From the NCBI GenBank assembly GCA_937872385.1, contig CALMSO010000092.1, positions 1 through 64,000 of the forward strand: a stretch of DNA of 64,000 nucleotides. The letters run 5' to 3'. Of this stretch, positions 44,101 to 51,769 are shown in pieces. Origin of the DNA: an uncultured Saprospiraceae bacterium (GTDB lineage Bacteria > Bacteroidota > Bacteroidia > Chitinophagales > Saprospiraceae). The number at the start of each line of letters is the position of its first letter. Within the stretch, counting starts at the first letter, position 1. The position numbers and the translations under genes are program-made. The notes below the pieces were generated by a model, which made no database searches, was not told where the DNA came from, and saw only the letters and a list, made by a program, of their open reading frames with translations.

Positions 44101-44220
44101 CTGGCGCTGGTGCTCATTGGCGGTTTGATCAGTTCTACGCTATTGTCGCGTTTGGTCACACCGGTATTATACAAACTGCTGCCACCGAAGATTGAGCGAG
44201 AAGAGGAAATATTGGTGTAA
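41161..44220 (+). CDS. RND multidrug efflux pump (AcrB-like, HAE1 family)
   Basis: A 1019-residue inner-membrane proton-driven pump with 12 spans and two large periplasmic loops. It opens FSVKNYQFTLVIFLGVLALG. The proton-relay acids of TM4 are Asp397-Asp398 in LVDDSIVVVENIER, and the TM10 Lys is Lys922 in GIEVKNSILLVDF. Loop 1 has the porter-domain sequence YPGATPSDLEEQVVDP. Together with the adaptor and channel genes it makes a complete tripartite exporter under the TetR-like regulator. Substrates cannot be read from sequence. Confidence 0.97.
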   Translation: MKIAEFSVKNYQFTLVIFLGVLALGVFSLLTMPKGEDPEPVFPGFPIVIVYPGATPSDLEEQVVDPIEKRFNELEDIQEIVSDISDGIAIIRVEYEWGVDVDEKYQEVIREMGALRNDLPDDIYRIDISKISPTDVNIFQFAIISETASYNQLEEQAKKLTSELEKIRSLKKVESWGFPDQQVRIDLNLEKMAQLRIPTNVVTNVLQSENLNIPGGNVNAGTKKLNVKTSGNFKTLEEIENTVVSSGGGQAIYLKDIATVQMDYQQESHLTRLNGHRAVFVTAAQKPRQNIFAVRDQVTPVVEKFQTQLPGNMDFYKVFDQPASVQSRLGRFAKDFAIAICLVLITLLPLGTRASLVVMISIPLSIAIGLTLLNFFGYTLNQLSIVGMIVALGILVDDSIVVVENIERYLRMGFSKRNAAIEATKQIGLAVVGCTATLVLAFLPLLYLPGNAGDFIRSMPMAVVTTVLASLVVSLTIVPFLASRILKDHENPEGNLIFRVFKRGINASYAPLLKQALRYPWLTLVLAFGLFLGSLALVPAVGFSLFPASDRPMFMINVETPKGTNLYETDRIVREVEAKLAEKQLVKYYATNVGRSNPQVYYNVISNRESENIAQIFIQLHNVELAEKEAFIDELREEFRYYPNAKIQVENFEQGPPIEAPIAIRILGDNLDTLQNVAAQIEDLIAQTEGTIYVSNPLKTQKTDLAVRINREKAMALGVPVAEIDRTVRMGIAGLDIGKFRTELGDEYEIIVTLPKEGKVASLDVFDHLYVNSLGGASLPLRQVADIEFQTSPNTIRHYNKERYVTITALVQSGYLTNNINTELATKLAAFPFPEDFTYKVAGEVESQEESFAGIGLIVLITLFGLFGVLILEFKTFKSTLIVLSVIPLGFIGAILMLLVTGETLSFTATIGLIALAGIEVKNSILLVDFTNQLRAQGRSLSEAIQEAGEVRFVPILLTSLTAIGGLTVLVLEYSPLYSPLALVLIGGLISSTLLSRLVTPVLYKLLPPKIEREEEILV

Positions 44221-44353
44221 AAGAAGGCTCGCAAAACAACTATCCGCATTTTTCTATACATGGTCGGCATTCTTGAGGGGGTGTCCGGCCTTTTTTGCAA
44301 ACGAAAAAAACAATCGCGCGGGCTGGCGGGTTTCTTTAGCAAATTAAAAAAGT

Positions 44354-44473
44354 ATGTCGCAAAAATTCAAGCGCTGGTTCAAACGAGTAGGCATTGCCGG
44401 GTTTCTGTTCTTTTTGATAAAAGGATTAGTTTGGATTGCCGTTTTCATGGGCGTCGGTAAATGTATGATGTAG
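44354..44473 (+). CDS. Small single-span membrane protein (39 residues)
   Basis: The frame starts MSQKFKRWFKRVGIAGFLFF and ends VGKCMM. A basic amphipathic N-terminus (KFKRWFKRVG) is followed by one membrane span of about 20 residues. I have the impression of similar short basic/hydrophobic proteins elsewhere in Bacteroidota, but I cannot name a family. It lies 133 bp after the RND pump gene and may be co-transcribed, perhaps as a small accessory to the pump, which is inference only. Confidence 0.6.
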   Translation: MSQKFKRWFKRVGIAGFLFFLIKGLVWIAVFMGVGKCMM

Positions 44474-44481
44474 CGTCAGCC

Positions 44482-44752
44482 TAAATAAGTAATGGGATAT
44501 TGTTATTTGTTAATTGGGAGTAGGTTGATAGGGGTTTAAAAGTTGATGGGGCGAATAGGGGAATGGGTGAATAGGATGAATGGGCGAATAGGGCTTAGAA
44601 AGGTGTAAAGGTGTAGGGTATAAGGCCTGCTGAGTGTGGCGAACAGCGAAAAGCAAATAGCAAATAGCGAACAGTGTCTCGTTCTGACATCTATTATCTA
44701 TCGTCTATCATCTATTATCTAAAGTCTGGCATCTGGCATCTATTATTTAACT
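44482..44752. repeat. Mosaic intergenic element (longest, all modules)
   Basis: It opens with a full core (TAATGGGATATTGTTATTTG at 44490-44509), then gttgataggggtttaaaag and repeated gaatagggg/gaatggg units. The heptamers gcgaaca, gcgaaaa, gcaaata, gcaaata and gcgaaca follow (44639-44673), and last come atctattatctatcgtct-type heptamers to 44752. Every module seen singly elsewhere in the window is here in one piece. Confidence 0.85.
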
Positions 44753-44760
44753 GTTTTATT

Positions 44761-44799
44761 AAAAAAAAACCGGTCATCGCCCAGAACGAACGATGACCG
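44761..44799 (-). terminator. Intrinsic terminator of the lipoprotein gene at 44834
   Basis: CGGTCATCG (44771-44779) pairs perfectly with CGATGACCG (44791-44799). On the minus strand the hairpin is followed by nine T (44761-44769). It lies 35 bp beyond the lipoprotein stop. Confidence 0.9.
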
Positions 44800-44833
44800 A
44801 CCGTAGTGATAACATTTGAATGGCTATCAACGC

Positions 44834-45673
44834 TTATCTTCTCCACCAGGCACGAATGCGAATGGTGCGCGTCTCGCCGTTGGGTAGCGTCACTTCTGCG
44901 CGATTGTCGCAGCCGCCGCCAAAGCCGTAATCAATTGTGAAAGCATTTCCATTTCTGTCCACCTGCCGGATACCTTGGCTAATCCAGGGGCAGCGATTTT
45001 CTTTGCGCAGTGGCGTTACAATTGTCGAACTGTACGATTTGCCATCACGGTTTACGCCAGCGGTGCTGCCAGTGGTGAGGAATACATCATCCGCGCGGAT
45101 ACGAGGCGTATTAGCACCGGCGATTTGCGTCACCGTATTGCTGCCTTCCCAGGTGGCTTGGTCGCCATCTGGATATACGATGGTGTGATTGAAACTGCGG
45201 GTGAAAGAGATGTTACCATCTTGGTCGCGGCCATTGTTGACAAGGGTATTAGAACCTTGCAAATTTACACCGTCCACGAAATAATTGACAAAAGTAACGG
45301 TGCGGGTAGCGCCAGCTTCTTGGCGTGGGGCACTAAGTTCTACAATAATTTGCCCACTTTTCACGCGGTCGCGCGGGGTGGTGCAGGCATCGCCGTAATC
45401 AATTGTAATGGTTTTCGGAAAGGCATCGCCCGCCGGTACCACAGTGCGCGTGGGGCACTCATTGCGCACCACAAGGCCGTCCTCGTTAGTCAGTCCATTT
45501 TCAATTAGTTCTTCCAGATCGTCTTCTGCGTCCAGCATAAGGTCTTCAACGGTGGTAAGGTCTTCGACAGTCATCAAGTCAGTTTCATTTACCGTATTAT
45601 CCTCTTTTTCGCAGGATATTAAAGCCATTGCAAAAAGTAATAATAAAACGGAAAAAAATGTGGTCTTTTTCAT
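44834..45673 (-). CDS. Lipoprotein of unknown function
   Basis: A 279-residue protein with a lipoprotein signal ending FAMALISC (lipidated Cys about residue 21). After it comes a very acidic region with repeats of TVEDL and DDLEELIENG. The rest is beta-rich with many Asn and Thr (TITIDYGDACTTPRDRVKSG, NGNAFTIDYGFGGGC); ITIDYGDAC and FTIDYGFGGGC are two similar strands. I cannot name the family. Start chosen at MKKTTFFSV; a longer frame to 45895 overlaps pyrR and its promoter. A strong terminator follows. Confidence 0.82.
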   Translation of the reverse strand: MKKTTFFSVLLLLFAMALISCEKEDNTVNETDLMTVEDLTTVEDLMLDAEDDLEELIENGLTNEDGLVVRNECPTRTVVPAGDAFPKTITIDYGDACTTPRDRVKSGQIIVELSAPRQEAGATRTVTFVNYFVDGVNLQGSNTLVNNGRDQDGNISFTRSFNHTIVYPDGDQATWEGSNTVTQIAGANTPRIRADDVFLTTGSTAGVNRDGKSYSSTIVTPLRKENRCPWISQGIRQVDRNGNAFTIDYGFGGGCDNRAEVTLPNGETRTIRIRAWWRR

Positions 45674-45810
45674 CGTAGATTGTGTGTTTAGTGAATAAAA
45701 TCGAATTTTATGATGCCATTTCATTGTTGTGTACAATGGATAGACTTCTGCAAAACGCAGGGGTTTAATACGGGGCGTAAAAAAAAGTTGGATAAATTTT
45801 CCGGGAGGGA

Positions 45811-45840
45811 TTGGCGGCCACTGACGACTTGCTATCTTTG
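45811..45840 (+). promoter_or_regulatory. Promoter of pyrR-pyrB
   Basis: -33 TTG at 45811-45813, 19-nt spacer and -7 box TATCTTTG at 45833-45840, a full match to the phylum consensus. The box ends 5 nt before ATG 45846, so the mRNA should start about 2 nt before the start codon. Confidence 0.75.
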
Positions 45841-45845
45841 CCCTA

Positions 45846-46403
45846 ATGAGCGATGAACGCGTCATATTAACCCGCGAGCGATTTGCCCTCACCATGGAGC
45901 GGCTTTGCCGGCAATTGATTGAAACCTACGATGGTTTCGAAGATACCTGCATGATTGGGGTGCAGCCGCGCGGTATTTATTTAGCCAATAGAATTCATCA
46001 GCGTTTGTTACAAATGACGGGCTTGCCGCAACTCAAATACGGGCAGTTAGATATTACGTTTTATCGAGATGACTTCAGGCGGCGCGATAAGCCCTTAGCG
46101 CCCAGCGCTACCCAAATGGATTTTATTGTAGAAGACAAAAACGTAGTGCTGATAGACGATGTACTTTATACCGGGCGCACTATTCAGGCGGCGCTCACGG
46201 CGCTCAATCACTATGGCCGGCCGCGCTCGGTGGAGTTGCTGGTGCTGGTAGATCGGCGTTTCAATCGGCATTTGCCGGTGCAGGCGGACTTTGTCGGTAT
46301 CACCATTGATGCGCTCGATGAAGCCTATGTGCGCGTGGAGTGGCAGGAAACGCACGGCGAAGATTGTATTTTACTTTTTGCCGACAAGCCAGCGGCAGGG
46401 TAG
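45846..46403 (+). CDS. pyrR: PyrR-type phosphoribosyltransferase (pyrimidine regulator / uracil PRTase)
   Basis: A 185-residue type I phosphoribosyltransferase. The PRPP loop is VVLIDDVLYTGRTIQAAL. The N-terminal GVQPRGIYLANRI and the hood region KYGQLDITFYRDDFRRRD fit PyrR, which in Bacillus binds pyr leader RNA and has uracil phosphoribosyltransferase activity. It lies 42 bp before pyrB. The promoter implies almost no leader, so control by leader-RNA attenuation at this site is unlikely; catalytic salvage or another mode is inferred. Confidence 0.95.
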   Translation: MSDERVILTRERFALTMERLCRQLIETYDGFEDTCMIGVQPRGIYLANRIHQRLLQMTGLPQLKYGQLDITFYRDDFRRRDKPLAPSATQMDFIVEDKNVVLIDDVLYTGRTIQAALTALNHYGRPRSVELLVLVDRRFNRHLPVQADFVGITIDALDEAYVRVEWQETHGEDCILLFADKPAAG

Positions 46404-46445
46404 GGGATGAAGCGCAGACAAGCACATTGCTGACAGCTAAAAAAT

Positions 46446-47387
46446 ATGAGTATAGCACAACAACTTGGCACCAAGCACTTGCTGGGCATCAAAGACCTCA
46501 GCGCAGCGGATATTCAGCTTATTTTTGAAACTGCCGACAGCTTCAAGGAGGTCATCAATCGCCCGATTAAAAAGGTTCCTTCTCTGCGCGATATTACCAT
46601 CGTCAATCTGTTTTTTGAAGATTCTACGCGCACCCGTATCTCTTTTGAATTGGCTGAAAAACGACTTTCTGCCGATGTACTCAACTTTTCGGCCTCGTCT
46701 TCTTCAGTCAAAAAAGGCGAAACCCTGCTCGATACCGTCAATAACATTCTTGCCATGAAAGTGGACATGGTCGTAATGCGCCATCCGGCGGCCGGAGCGC
46801 CTCATTTTCTGGCGCGGCACATCAATGCCAGCATTATCAATGCGGGCGATGGCACCCACGAGCATCCTACCCAGGCTTTGCTTGATGCGTATTCCATCCG
46901 CGAAAAAACGGGCGATTTGCAAGGTAAAAAAGTGGCTATTTTCGGCGATATTTTGCACTCTCGCGTAGCGCTGAGCAATATTTTTTGCCTGAAAAAATTA
47001 GGCGCCGAAGTGACCGTCTGTGGACCGCCCACGCTCATCCCGCGACACATCCAAGAGCTGGGCGTGCAGGTCAGCTACGACCTGCGCAAAACCCTCCTCT
47101 GGTGCGATGTGGCTAATATTTTGCGCATCCAAATGGAACGCCAGGATATTCGCTACTTCCCTTCGCTGCGGGAGTACGCGCTGCATTTTGGCATTAATAA
47201 GACGTTATTAGACAGCCTTGATCGGCCCATTATTATTATGCACCCGGGGCCCATTAATCGGGGTGTGGAAATCACCAGTGATGTCGCCGATTCCGAGCAT
47301 TCTATTATTTTACAACAAGTGGAAAATGGCGTGGCTATACGCATGGCCGTGCTGTACCTGCTCGCGGCGCAATTGCCGCAAGCGTAG
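46446..47387 (+). CDS. pyrB: Aspartate carbamoyltransferase catalytic subunit
   Basis: A 313-residue enzyme that makes carbamoyl-aspartate, the committed step of pyrimidine synthesis. The carbamoyl-phosphate site FFEDSTRTRISFELAEKRL is complete, as are SVKKGE, HPTQALLDAYSIRE and MHPGPINRGVEI. Length is normal for class B/C enzymes, and no regulatory pyrI gene follows. Second gene of the pyrR-pyrB unit. Confidence 0.97.
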   Translation: MSIAQQLGTKHLLGIKDLSAADIQLIFETADSFKEVINRPIKKVPSLRDITIVNLFFEDSTRTRISFELAEKRLSADVLNFSASSSSVKKGETLLDTVNNILAMKVDMVVMRHPAAGAPHFLARHINASIINAGDGTHEHPTQALLDAYSIREKTGDLQGKKVAIFGDILHSRVALSNIFCLKKLGAEVTVCGPPTLIPRHIQELGVQVSYDLRKTLLWCDVANILRIQMERQDIRYFPSLREYALHFGINKTLLDSLDRPIIIMHPGPINRGVEITSDVADSEHSIILQQVENGVAIRMAVLYLLAAQLPQA

Positions 47388-47429
47388 CGGGCGCGCTCAC
47401 TTTGGACGGCTAAGAATACTGTTTGCTCA

Positions 47430-47441
47430 GTGATATATCAC
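47430..47441. promoter_or_regulatory. Perfect 12-bp palindrome
   Basis: GTGATATATCAC is fully self-complementary. It lies 43 bp after pyrB and about 87 bp before the M42 peptidase promoter box. It may be an operator for an unknown regulator; no second copy was noticed in the window. Confidence 0.3.
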
Positions 47442-47527
47442 CAACCACAGCCAAGGTTCTGTCTAATTTCAGCAAAAGCGTACAATAAACCTCTCTGCTT
47501 TTAGGATACTACACATCTAATTATTTT

Positions 47528-47535
47528 TATCTTTG
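47528..47535 (+). promoter_or_regulatory. -7 promoter box of the M42 peptidase gene
   Basis: TATCTTTG is an exact TAnnTTTG match, with a predicted leader of about 55 nt to ATG 47594. No matching -33 TTG. Confidence 0.5.
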
Positions 47536-47593
47536 CGCACTGATATAATAGAATCAAGAAAAAAGGGCAGATTTTAAAAACTTCATTCCGCTT

Positions 47594-48673
47594 ATGTCTT
47601 TAATTACATCAACTTCGGAAGCTTTTTTAGCTAAATATTTGAATAATGCTTCGCCTACGGGCTTCGAATCTTCGGGCCAAAAAATATGGCTGGATTATAT
47701 CAAGCCGTATATACACGACTGGAAAACAGATAATTATGGTACTGCTTACGGTATCATAAACCCTGATAAGCCCTACCGCGTAGTGATAGAAGGACATGCC
47801 GACGAAATTTCGTGGTTTGTTCATTATATTTCTGATAAAGGTTTTATTAACGTTATTCGCAATGGCGGTTCCGATCATCTGATTGCACCGTCCAAGCGGG
47901 TAAATATTCACACCGCAAAAGGCATAGTCAAAGGCGTATTTGGCTGGCCCGCCATTCATACCCGGCACGGCGAAGAGTCTAACCTGATGCCTAAAATTGA
48001 TAATATCTTCATTGATGTGGGTGCCAAAAACAAGGAGGAAGTATTAGAAATGGGCATTCATGTAGGCTGCGTGATTACTTACGAAGATGAAATGATGACA
48101 CTTAACGACCGTTATTATGTAGGGCGCGCATTAGACAACCGGATGGGCGGCTTTTGCATTGCGGAGGTGGCGCGTTTATTACACGAAAATAAAATAGAAT
48201 TGCCATATTCATTATACATCGTCAATTCGGTGCAGGAGGAAGTCGGGCTAAATGGCGCTACCATGGTCGCCCAAACCATCCAGCCACATGTAGCGATTGT
48301 AACGGATGTAACGCACGATACAAGCACGCCCTTAATCAGCGCTCAAAAACACGGCGATGTAAAAAGCGGCGAGGGACCTTCTATAACCTACGCACCGGCA
48401 GTGCATAATAAACTCCTGTCGCTTATTATACAAACGGCTGAGGAAAACGATATTCCCGTTCAGCGCGAGGCGGCCTCTCGGCGCACCGGCACGGATACCG
48501 ATGCTTTTGCTTACTCCAATGGTGGCGTGCCTTCAGCCTTGATTTCATTGCCGCTGCGCTATATGCACACTACTGTAGAAATGGCGCATAAAGATGATGT
48601 AAATAATGTAATCCGGCTGATTTATGAATCTTTGCAAAAAATCGAAGCGCATCATAATTTTAGCTATTTTTAA
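47594..48673 (+). CDS. M42-family metallo-aminopeptidase
   Basis: A 359-residue zinc or cobalt aminopeptidase of the tetrahedral (TET) type. The metal ligands and catalytic residues appear in order: EGHADEISW, RALDNRMGG, NSVQEEVGLNGA and THDTSTPLI; GTDTDAF and the final LPLRYMHTTVEMAH complete the site. Such enzymes trim N-terminal residues from peptides in the cytosol. It has its own -7 box. The gene and its neighbours to about 51700 use more A/T-ending codons than the rest of the window. Confidence 0.95.
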   Translation: MSLITSTSEAFLAKYLNNASPTGFESSGQKIWLDYIKPYIHDWKTDNYGTAYGIINPDKPYRVVIEGHADEISWFVHYISDKGFINVIRNGGSDHLIAPSKRVNIHTAKGIVKGVFGWPAIHTRHGEESNLMPKIDNIFIDVGAKNKEEVLEMGIHVGCVITYEDEMMTLNDRYYVGRALDNRMGGFCIAEVARLLHENKIELPYSLYIVNSVQEEVGLNGATMVAQTIQPHVAIVTDVTHDTSTPLISAQKHGDVKSGEGPSITYAPAVHNKLLSLIIQTAEENDIPVQREAASRRTGTDTDAFAYSNGGVPSALISLPLRYMHTTVEMAHKDDVNNVIRLIYESLQKIEAHHNFSYF

Positions 48674-48739
48674 GAAAATAATACTGTCATTGCTCTTCGT
48701 ATTATCATATTACATAGTAAGCGCTTAGCAGATTTTATT

Positions 48740-49555
48740 TTGTATAATAATCTCTGGATAGCGGCCGGAGCCTTGGCGCTGTGCCTGCAAACGCAATACC
48801 TGCTCATCGGCGCTATAGTACTGACGCCCTGGACGCTTTTCGTCTTCTTTGCTACCTTGTTATTATATGCCTTGCATCGCCTCGTCGGGCTGCGATTGAC
48901 AACAGATACACCTCGTTATCAGGCGTTTATAAAATATCGTAAATCCTTAATTATATCTGCAATAGTAGGAATAATTGGCAGTTTATTATTTTTTTTACAA
49001 CTCAATCCTCCCCTTCAGATAATGGTGCTACCGGTAGCCTTTTTATCATTAGGATATGCCCTGCCCATTTTGCCCGGGGGGCGGCGGCTGCGCGATTTGC
49101 CTTATCTCAAGGTGGTTTTAGTGGCGGGCTGCTGGGCGGTGGTCACGGTTGTATTGCCAGCCATGGAATATCATATTTTGTATAATATTCCGATGTGGCT
49201 CATGGCACTGGAACGGATGCTTTATATTTTTGCTTTTGCCATCGCTTTTGATATTCGTGATGTAGCGGTAGATCGGCAAAACGAAGTGCGCACGTTGCCC
49301 GGATGCTTAGGGATTAAAGTTTCTAAGTCTTTGTCTTATAGTTTTTTATGTTTTAATTTTTTTATTATTATATTGAATTATCAGCTCGATGCCTACGCCT
49401 GGCAGCAGGTACTGGCACTTGCCCTGAGCACCCTGTTTTGTGCCATACTTATTTACTTCACTACTACTGCACGGCACGATTATTACTTTATTGGGCTGCT
49501 CGACGGACTGTTATTATATCCGCTGTTTTTACTTTGGCTATGCAGTTTTTTGTAA
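48740..49555 (+). CDS. UbiA-like polytopic membrane protein, non-ATG start
   Basis: A 271-residue protein with about eight membrane spans. A prenyltransferase-like aspartate motif, FAFAIAFDIRDVAVDRQNE, sits near residue 180. The first UbiA aspartate motif is not evident, so activity is open; Bacteroidota have many such UbiA-related proteins of unknown substrate. TTG 48740 is the first ordinary start. The frame stays open back to the M42 stop at 48671 and still looks protein-like (ALRIIILHSKRLADFILYNN). Initiation further upstream at ATT or ATA is therefore possible; there is no in-frame ATG. Confidence 0.8.
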   Translation: MYNNLWIAAGALALCLQTQYLLIGAIVLTPWTLFVFFATLLLYALHRLVGLRLTTDTPRYQAFIKYRKSLIISAIVGIIGSLLFFLQLNPPLQIMVLPVAFLSLGYALPILPGGRRLRDLPYLKVVLVAGCWAVVTVVLPAMEYHILYNIPMWLMALERMLYIFAFAIAFDIRDVAVDRQNEVRTLPGCLGIKVSKSLSYSFLCFNFFIIILNYQLDAYAWQQVLALALSTLFCAILIYFTTTARHDYYFIGLLDGLLLYPLFLLWLCSFL

Positions 49556-49589
49556 AAAAAATATAATATTACATTAGCCATGTAATATT
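49553..49589 (-). terminator. Terminator between convergent genes
   Basis: AATATTACAT (49565-49574) pairs perfectly with ATGTAATATT (49580-49589) around a 5-nt loop. On the minus strand the stem leads into ATATTTTTTTTAC, suited to stop the gene at 49603-50724. Confidence 0.7.
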
Positions 49590-49602
49590 TGAGGGTAAAT
49601 AT

Positions 49603-50724
49603 TTATTTATGCCGAACGGGGTAATCCGGAAAATTATCAATCCAATTGCCGATGGTTTGTGGCCATTTCAAAGCATGCTTAGTATTGTTGGTATAATAGC
49701 GAATGACCAAGCTGGATTCATAGTCATCTCCTTCATTATCAATGGTTGCGGCCCAAAATTTACCGGTTTTGTCGTACATAATAATGGCTTCGTTGACCGA
49801 AAACATTCCCTGCACCGCACCTTGCACCACCGTAGCCTGAAAACCATCGAGCGACGACTGCTCGGGCCGGAAAGGTGATTGCATATTATAAGCAAATAAT
49901 TCATATATTTCATCGCCCACGGCTTGCCGGAATATATCATGTTGTTGTTGGGTAGTAAATATATCCGCGTCGTCGGGTCCGTATGATAAAGTTGGCTTTA
50001 TGGTTATGATACGATTATCGAAACGCCCCGTTGCATAAGCGCGCATCCCGAAACCGCAGGCCATGCTGCTGCTCTGCTGCTCTACTTGGATATAATCATC
50101 CTGTAAATTAAAAATTAAATAGCATGGTTCGGGATTTTCCTCTCCGTCCCAGGCAAATTCTACCTGTCGGAAAACCGCTTCGTTGCCGCGCCGGGCCGCC
50201 GTGCCCCAGATCTCGCCGATGTGTGCCGAGCGCACCACCGAAAGGGCAAAACTCAAGCTATCTTTTGTGACACTGCCGATGAGCAACGAGCCGCCGTCCC
50301 ATACATCATTGAAATGCCATTGCCCGTCCCAGCCAGTATTTTCAGGGGTTTCGGCGGGTGCTTGCAGGGTAAAGGGCAGATTGCGCTTACCGTCGGCGCT
50401 GGTCCAGGTGCCTTTGATCGTAAATGGATTGGTAAACATACCCGAAAATTCACCGCTCATGCCTTCATCTGCATATTCATTCATTACAAACACATCAATA
50501 TCCGTAAATTCGCCGTATAATGTGATTTTTTTACCTACTTTTTTATAATAATAATCTCCCATAATGATACCATTTTCCCAATTGACGAGGTGCATGGAAA
50601 TAGCATATTTACCATCAATGCTACCTTCGTATTGCCGAATAAATGATTGCTCCTGCACCGATTGCTGCGCTTGCAAGAGATCGCTAAAAGCTAGCAAAAT
50701 GATTATAATCAGCGAATTACGCAT
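49603..50724 (-). CDS. Secreted protein of unknown function
   Basis: A 373-residue protein with a signal peptide (MRNSLIIIILLAFSDLLQAQ). The mature part is beta-rich and acidic. It has repeated strands of the type YEGSIDGKYAISMHLVNWEN and MSGEFSGMFTNPFTIKGTW, and ends NWIDNFPDYPVRHK. No membrane span follows the signal and no lipobox is seen. I do not recognise a family. Its upstream neighbours are DinB-fold genes on the same strand, about 35 bp away. Confidence 0.83.
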   Translation of the reverse strand: MRNSLIIIILLAFSDLLQAQQSVQEQSFIRQYEGSIDGKYAISMHLVNWENGIIMGDYYYKKVGKKITLYGEFTDIDVFVMNEYADEGMSGEFSGMFTNPFTIKGTWTSADGKRNLPFTLQAPAETPENTGWDGQWHFNDVWDGGSLLIGSVTKDSLSFALSVVRSAHIGEIWGTAARRGNEAVFRQVEFAWDGEENPEPCYLIFNLQDDYIQVEQQSSSMACGFGMRAYATGRFDNRIITIKPTLSYGPDDADIFTTQQQHDIFRQAVGDEIYELFAYNMQSPFRPEQSSLDGFQATVVQGAVQGMFSVNEAIIMYDKTGKFWAATIDNEGDDYESSLVIRYYTNNTKHALKWPQTIGNWIDNFPDYPVRHK

Positions 50725-50759
50725 GATATTAATTTTTGAAATGGTTTAATGGTATAATG

Positions 50760-51203
50760 TTACAATGCTCCGGATAACAAACGGCGATGATAATTAATTT
50801 GCCCAAGGTGATAATTAAAATGCGTCAGAAAGCGGAACATATAATATGCAATGGTTTGCTGCGGTGCAAAATAATTTTCCGGATAATTGGCCTCCCAGTC
50901 GTCTATGCCCTGTAGGGTTTCGGTTATTACGTCCGACAATTTTTCGATGGCTTGCAAGAGCTGCGCCTGCGGTACATTTTTAACAGAAAACTCCAATTCG
51001 CGGTCGCGTTGATAACCCGTGTGCCCCAGCGCTGCACCGATGTAATGGTTCAAATTGCCAATCAAATGGCAGCAAAGGTTTCCGGCGGAGTTGCTGATGC
51101 CCGGCGCTACTATCCAGAGATCGGCTTCGTTTTGGTAGGCGCTGATTTCTTGATGTAATTGCTGCAGGTGTTCCTGAAAATAGTGAATAAAATACGGTTT
51201 CAT
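50760..51203 (-). CDS. DinB/YfiT-fold protein (first of two)
   Basis: A 147-residue four-helix-bundle protein. Likely metal-binding histidines are in HLIGNLNHYIG and in HFNYHLGQINYHRR near the C-terminus, the usual DinB-superfamily triad spacing. Such proteins include thiol-dependent transferases and metal hydrolases; the substrate is unknown. It lies 11 bp from another DinB-type gene on the same strand, and the two are probably co-transcribed. Confidence 0.85.
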   Translation of the reverse strand: MKPYFIHYFQEHLQQLHQEISAYQNEADLWIVAPGISNSAGNLCCHLIGNLNHYIGAALGHTGYQRDRELEFSVKNVPQAQLLQAIEKLSDVITETLQGIDDWEANYPENYFAPQQTIAYYMFRFLTHFNYHLGQINYHRRLLSGAL

Positions 51204-51214
51204 AGCTAAATAAG

Positions 51215-51730
51215 TTATAGGTAACGTTCTTTTATGATATTGATATGATGTAGTTCGTGCCCAACTATGATGTAAGCTAAGGCTCGTACTGATACCGGAT
51301 GGTTATTGGCCAGCCCTTGCCGCAGCCACAGGTCATGATCAAGGTGGCTAAATAATTGAATACTGGCTTCGCGGACAGCTGTAAATTCGCTAAGCAGCGA
51401 TTTGGTGGAGCGTGTATCGGCGCGGGACTCCGGCACGTAGGCATCTTGGTCGAAGCCGGGGAAAGACGTTTGGTCATGGCGTGCCACGCCTAAGGCCCGA
51501 TACGCAAAAACGCGCTCCGCATCGGTGATGTGTAGTAGCACTTCTTTGATGCTCCATTTGCCTTCGGCGTAGCGGTGCAGCCATTTTTCTTCGGGTAAGA
51601 CCGACAGGAGGCTAAGGGTATTGCCTAAAGATTCTTTCATATTAGTAATGATATTACCCTCAGGCACCTGATTGATATAATATTGATAAAAAGGCGCAAA
51701 TTCGCCGGGCTGTGGTATCATGTTTATCAT
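51215..51730 (-). CDS. DinB/YfiT-fold protein (second of two)
   Basis: A 171-residue member of the same fold as its downstream neighbour but of a different subgroup. The first half reads WSIKEVLLHITDAERVFAYR, and the second ends VRALAYIIVGHELHHINIIKERYL, where the histidines form the presumed metal site. The motif set matches DinB_2/YfiT-like metal hydrolases. Two ATGs (51730, 51721) are equally possible starts. Upstream is truB, 40 bp away on the same strand. Confidence 0.9.
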   Translation of the reverse strand: MINMIPQPGEFAPFYQYYINQVPEGNIITNMKESLGNTLSLLSVLPEEKWLHRYAEGKWSIKEVLLHITDAERVFAYRALGVARHDQTSFPGFDQDAYVPESRADTRSTKSLLSEFTAVREASIQLFSHLDHDLWLRQGLANNHPVSVRALAYIIVGHELHHINIIKERYL

Positions 51731-51769
51731 TGCTTTATGGTTTTCTTATTACACTATTACATCAGTATA

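Noticed and set aside
43602..44342. 246-codon frame antisense to the RND pump
   Set aside because: Shadow of the pump gene, Ser/Arg-rich and without domain character.
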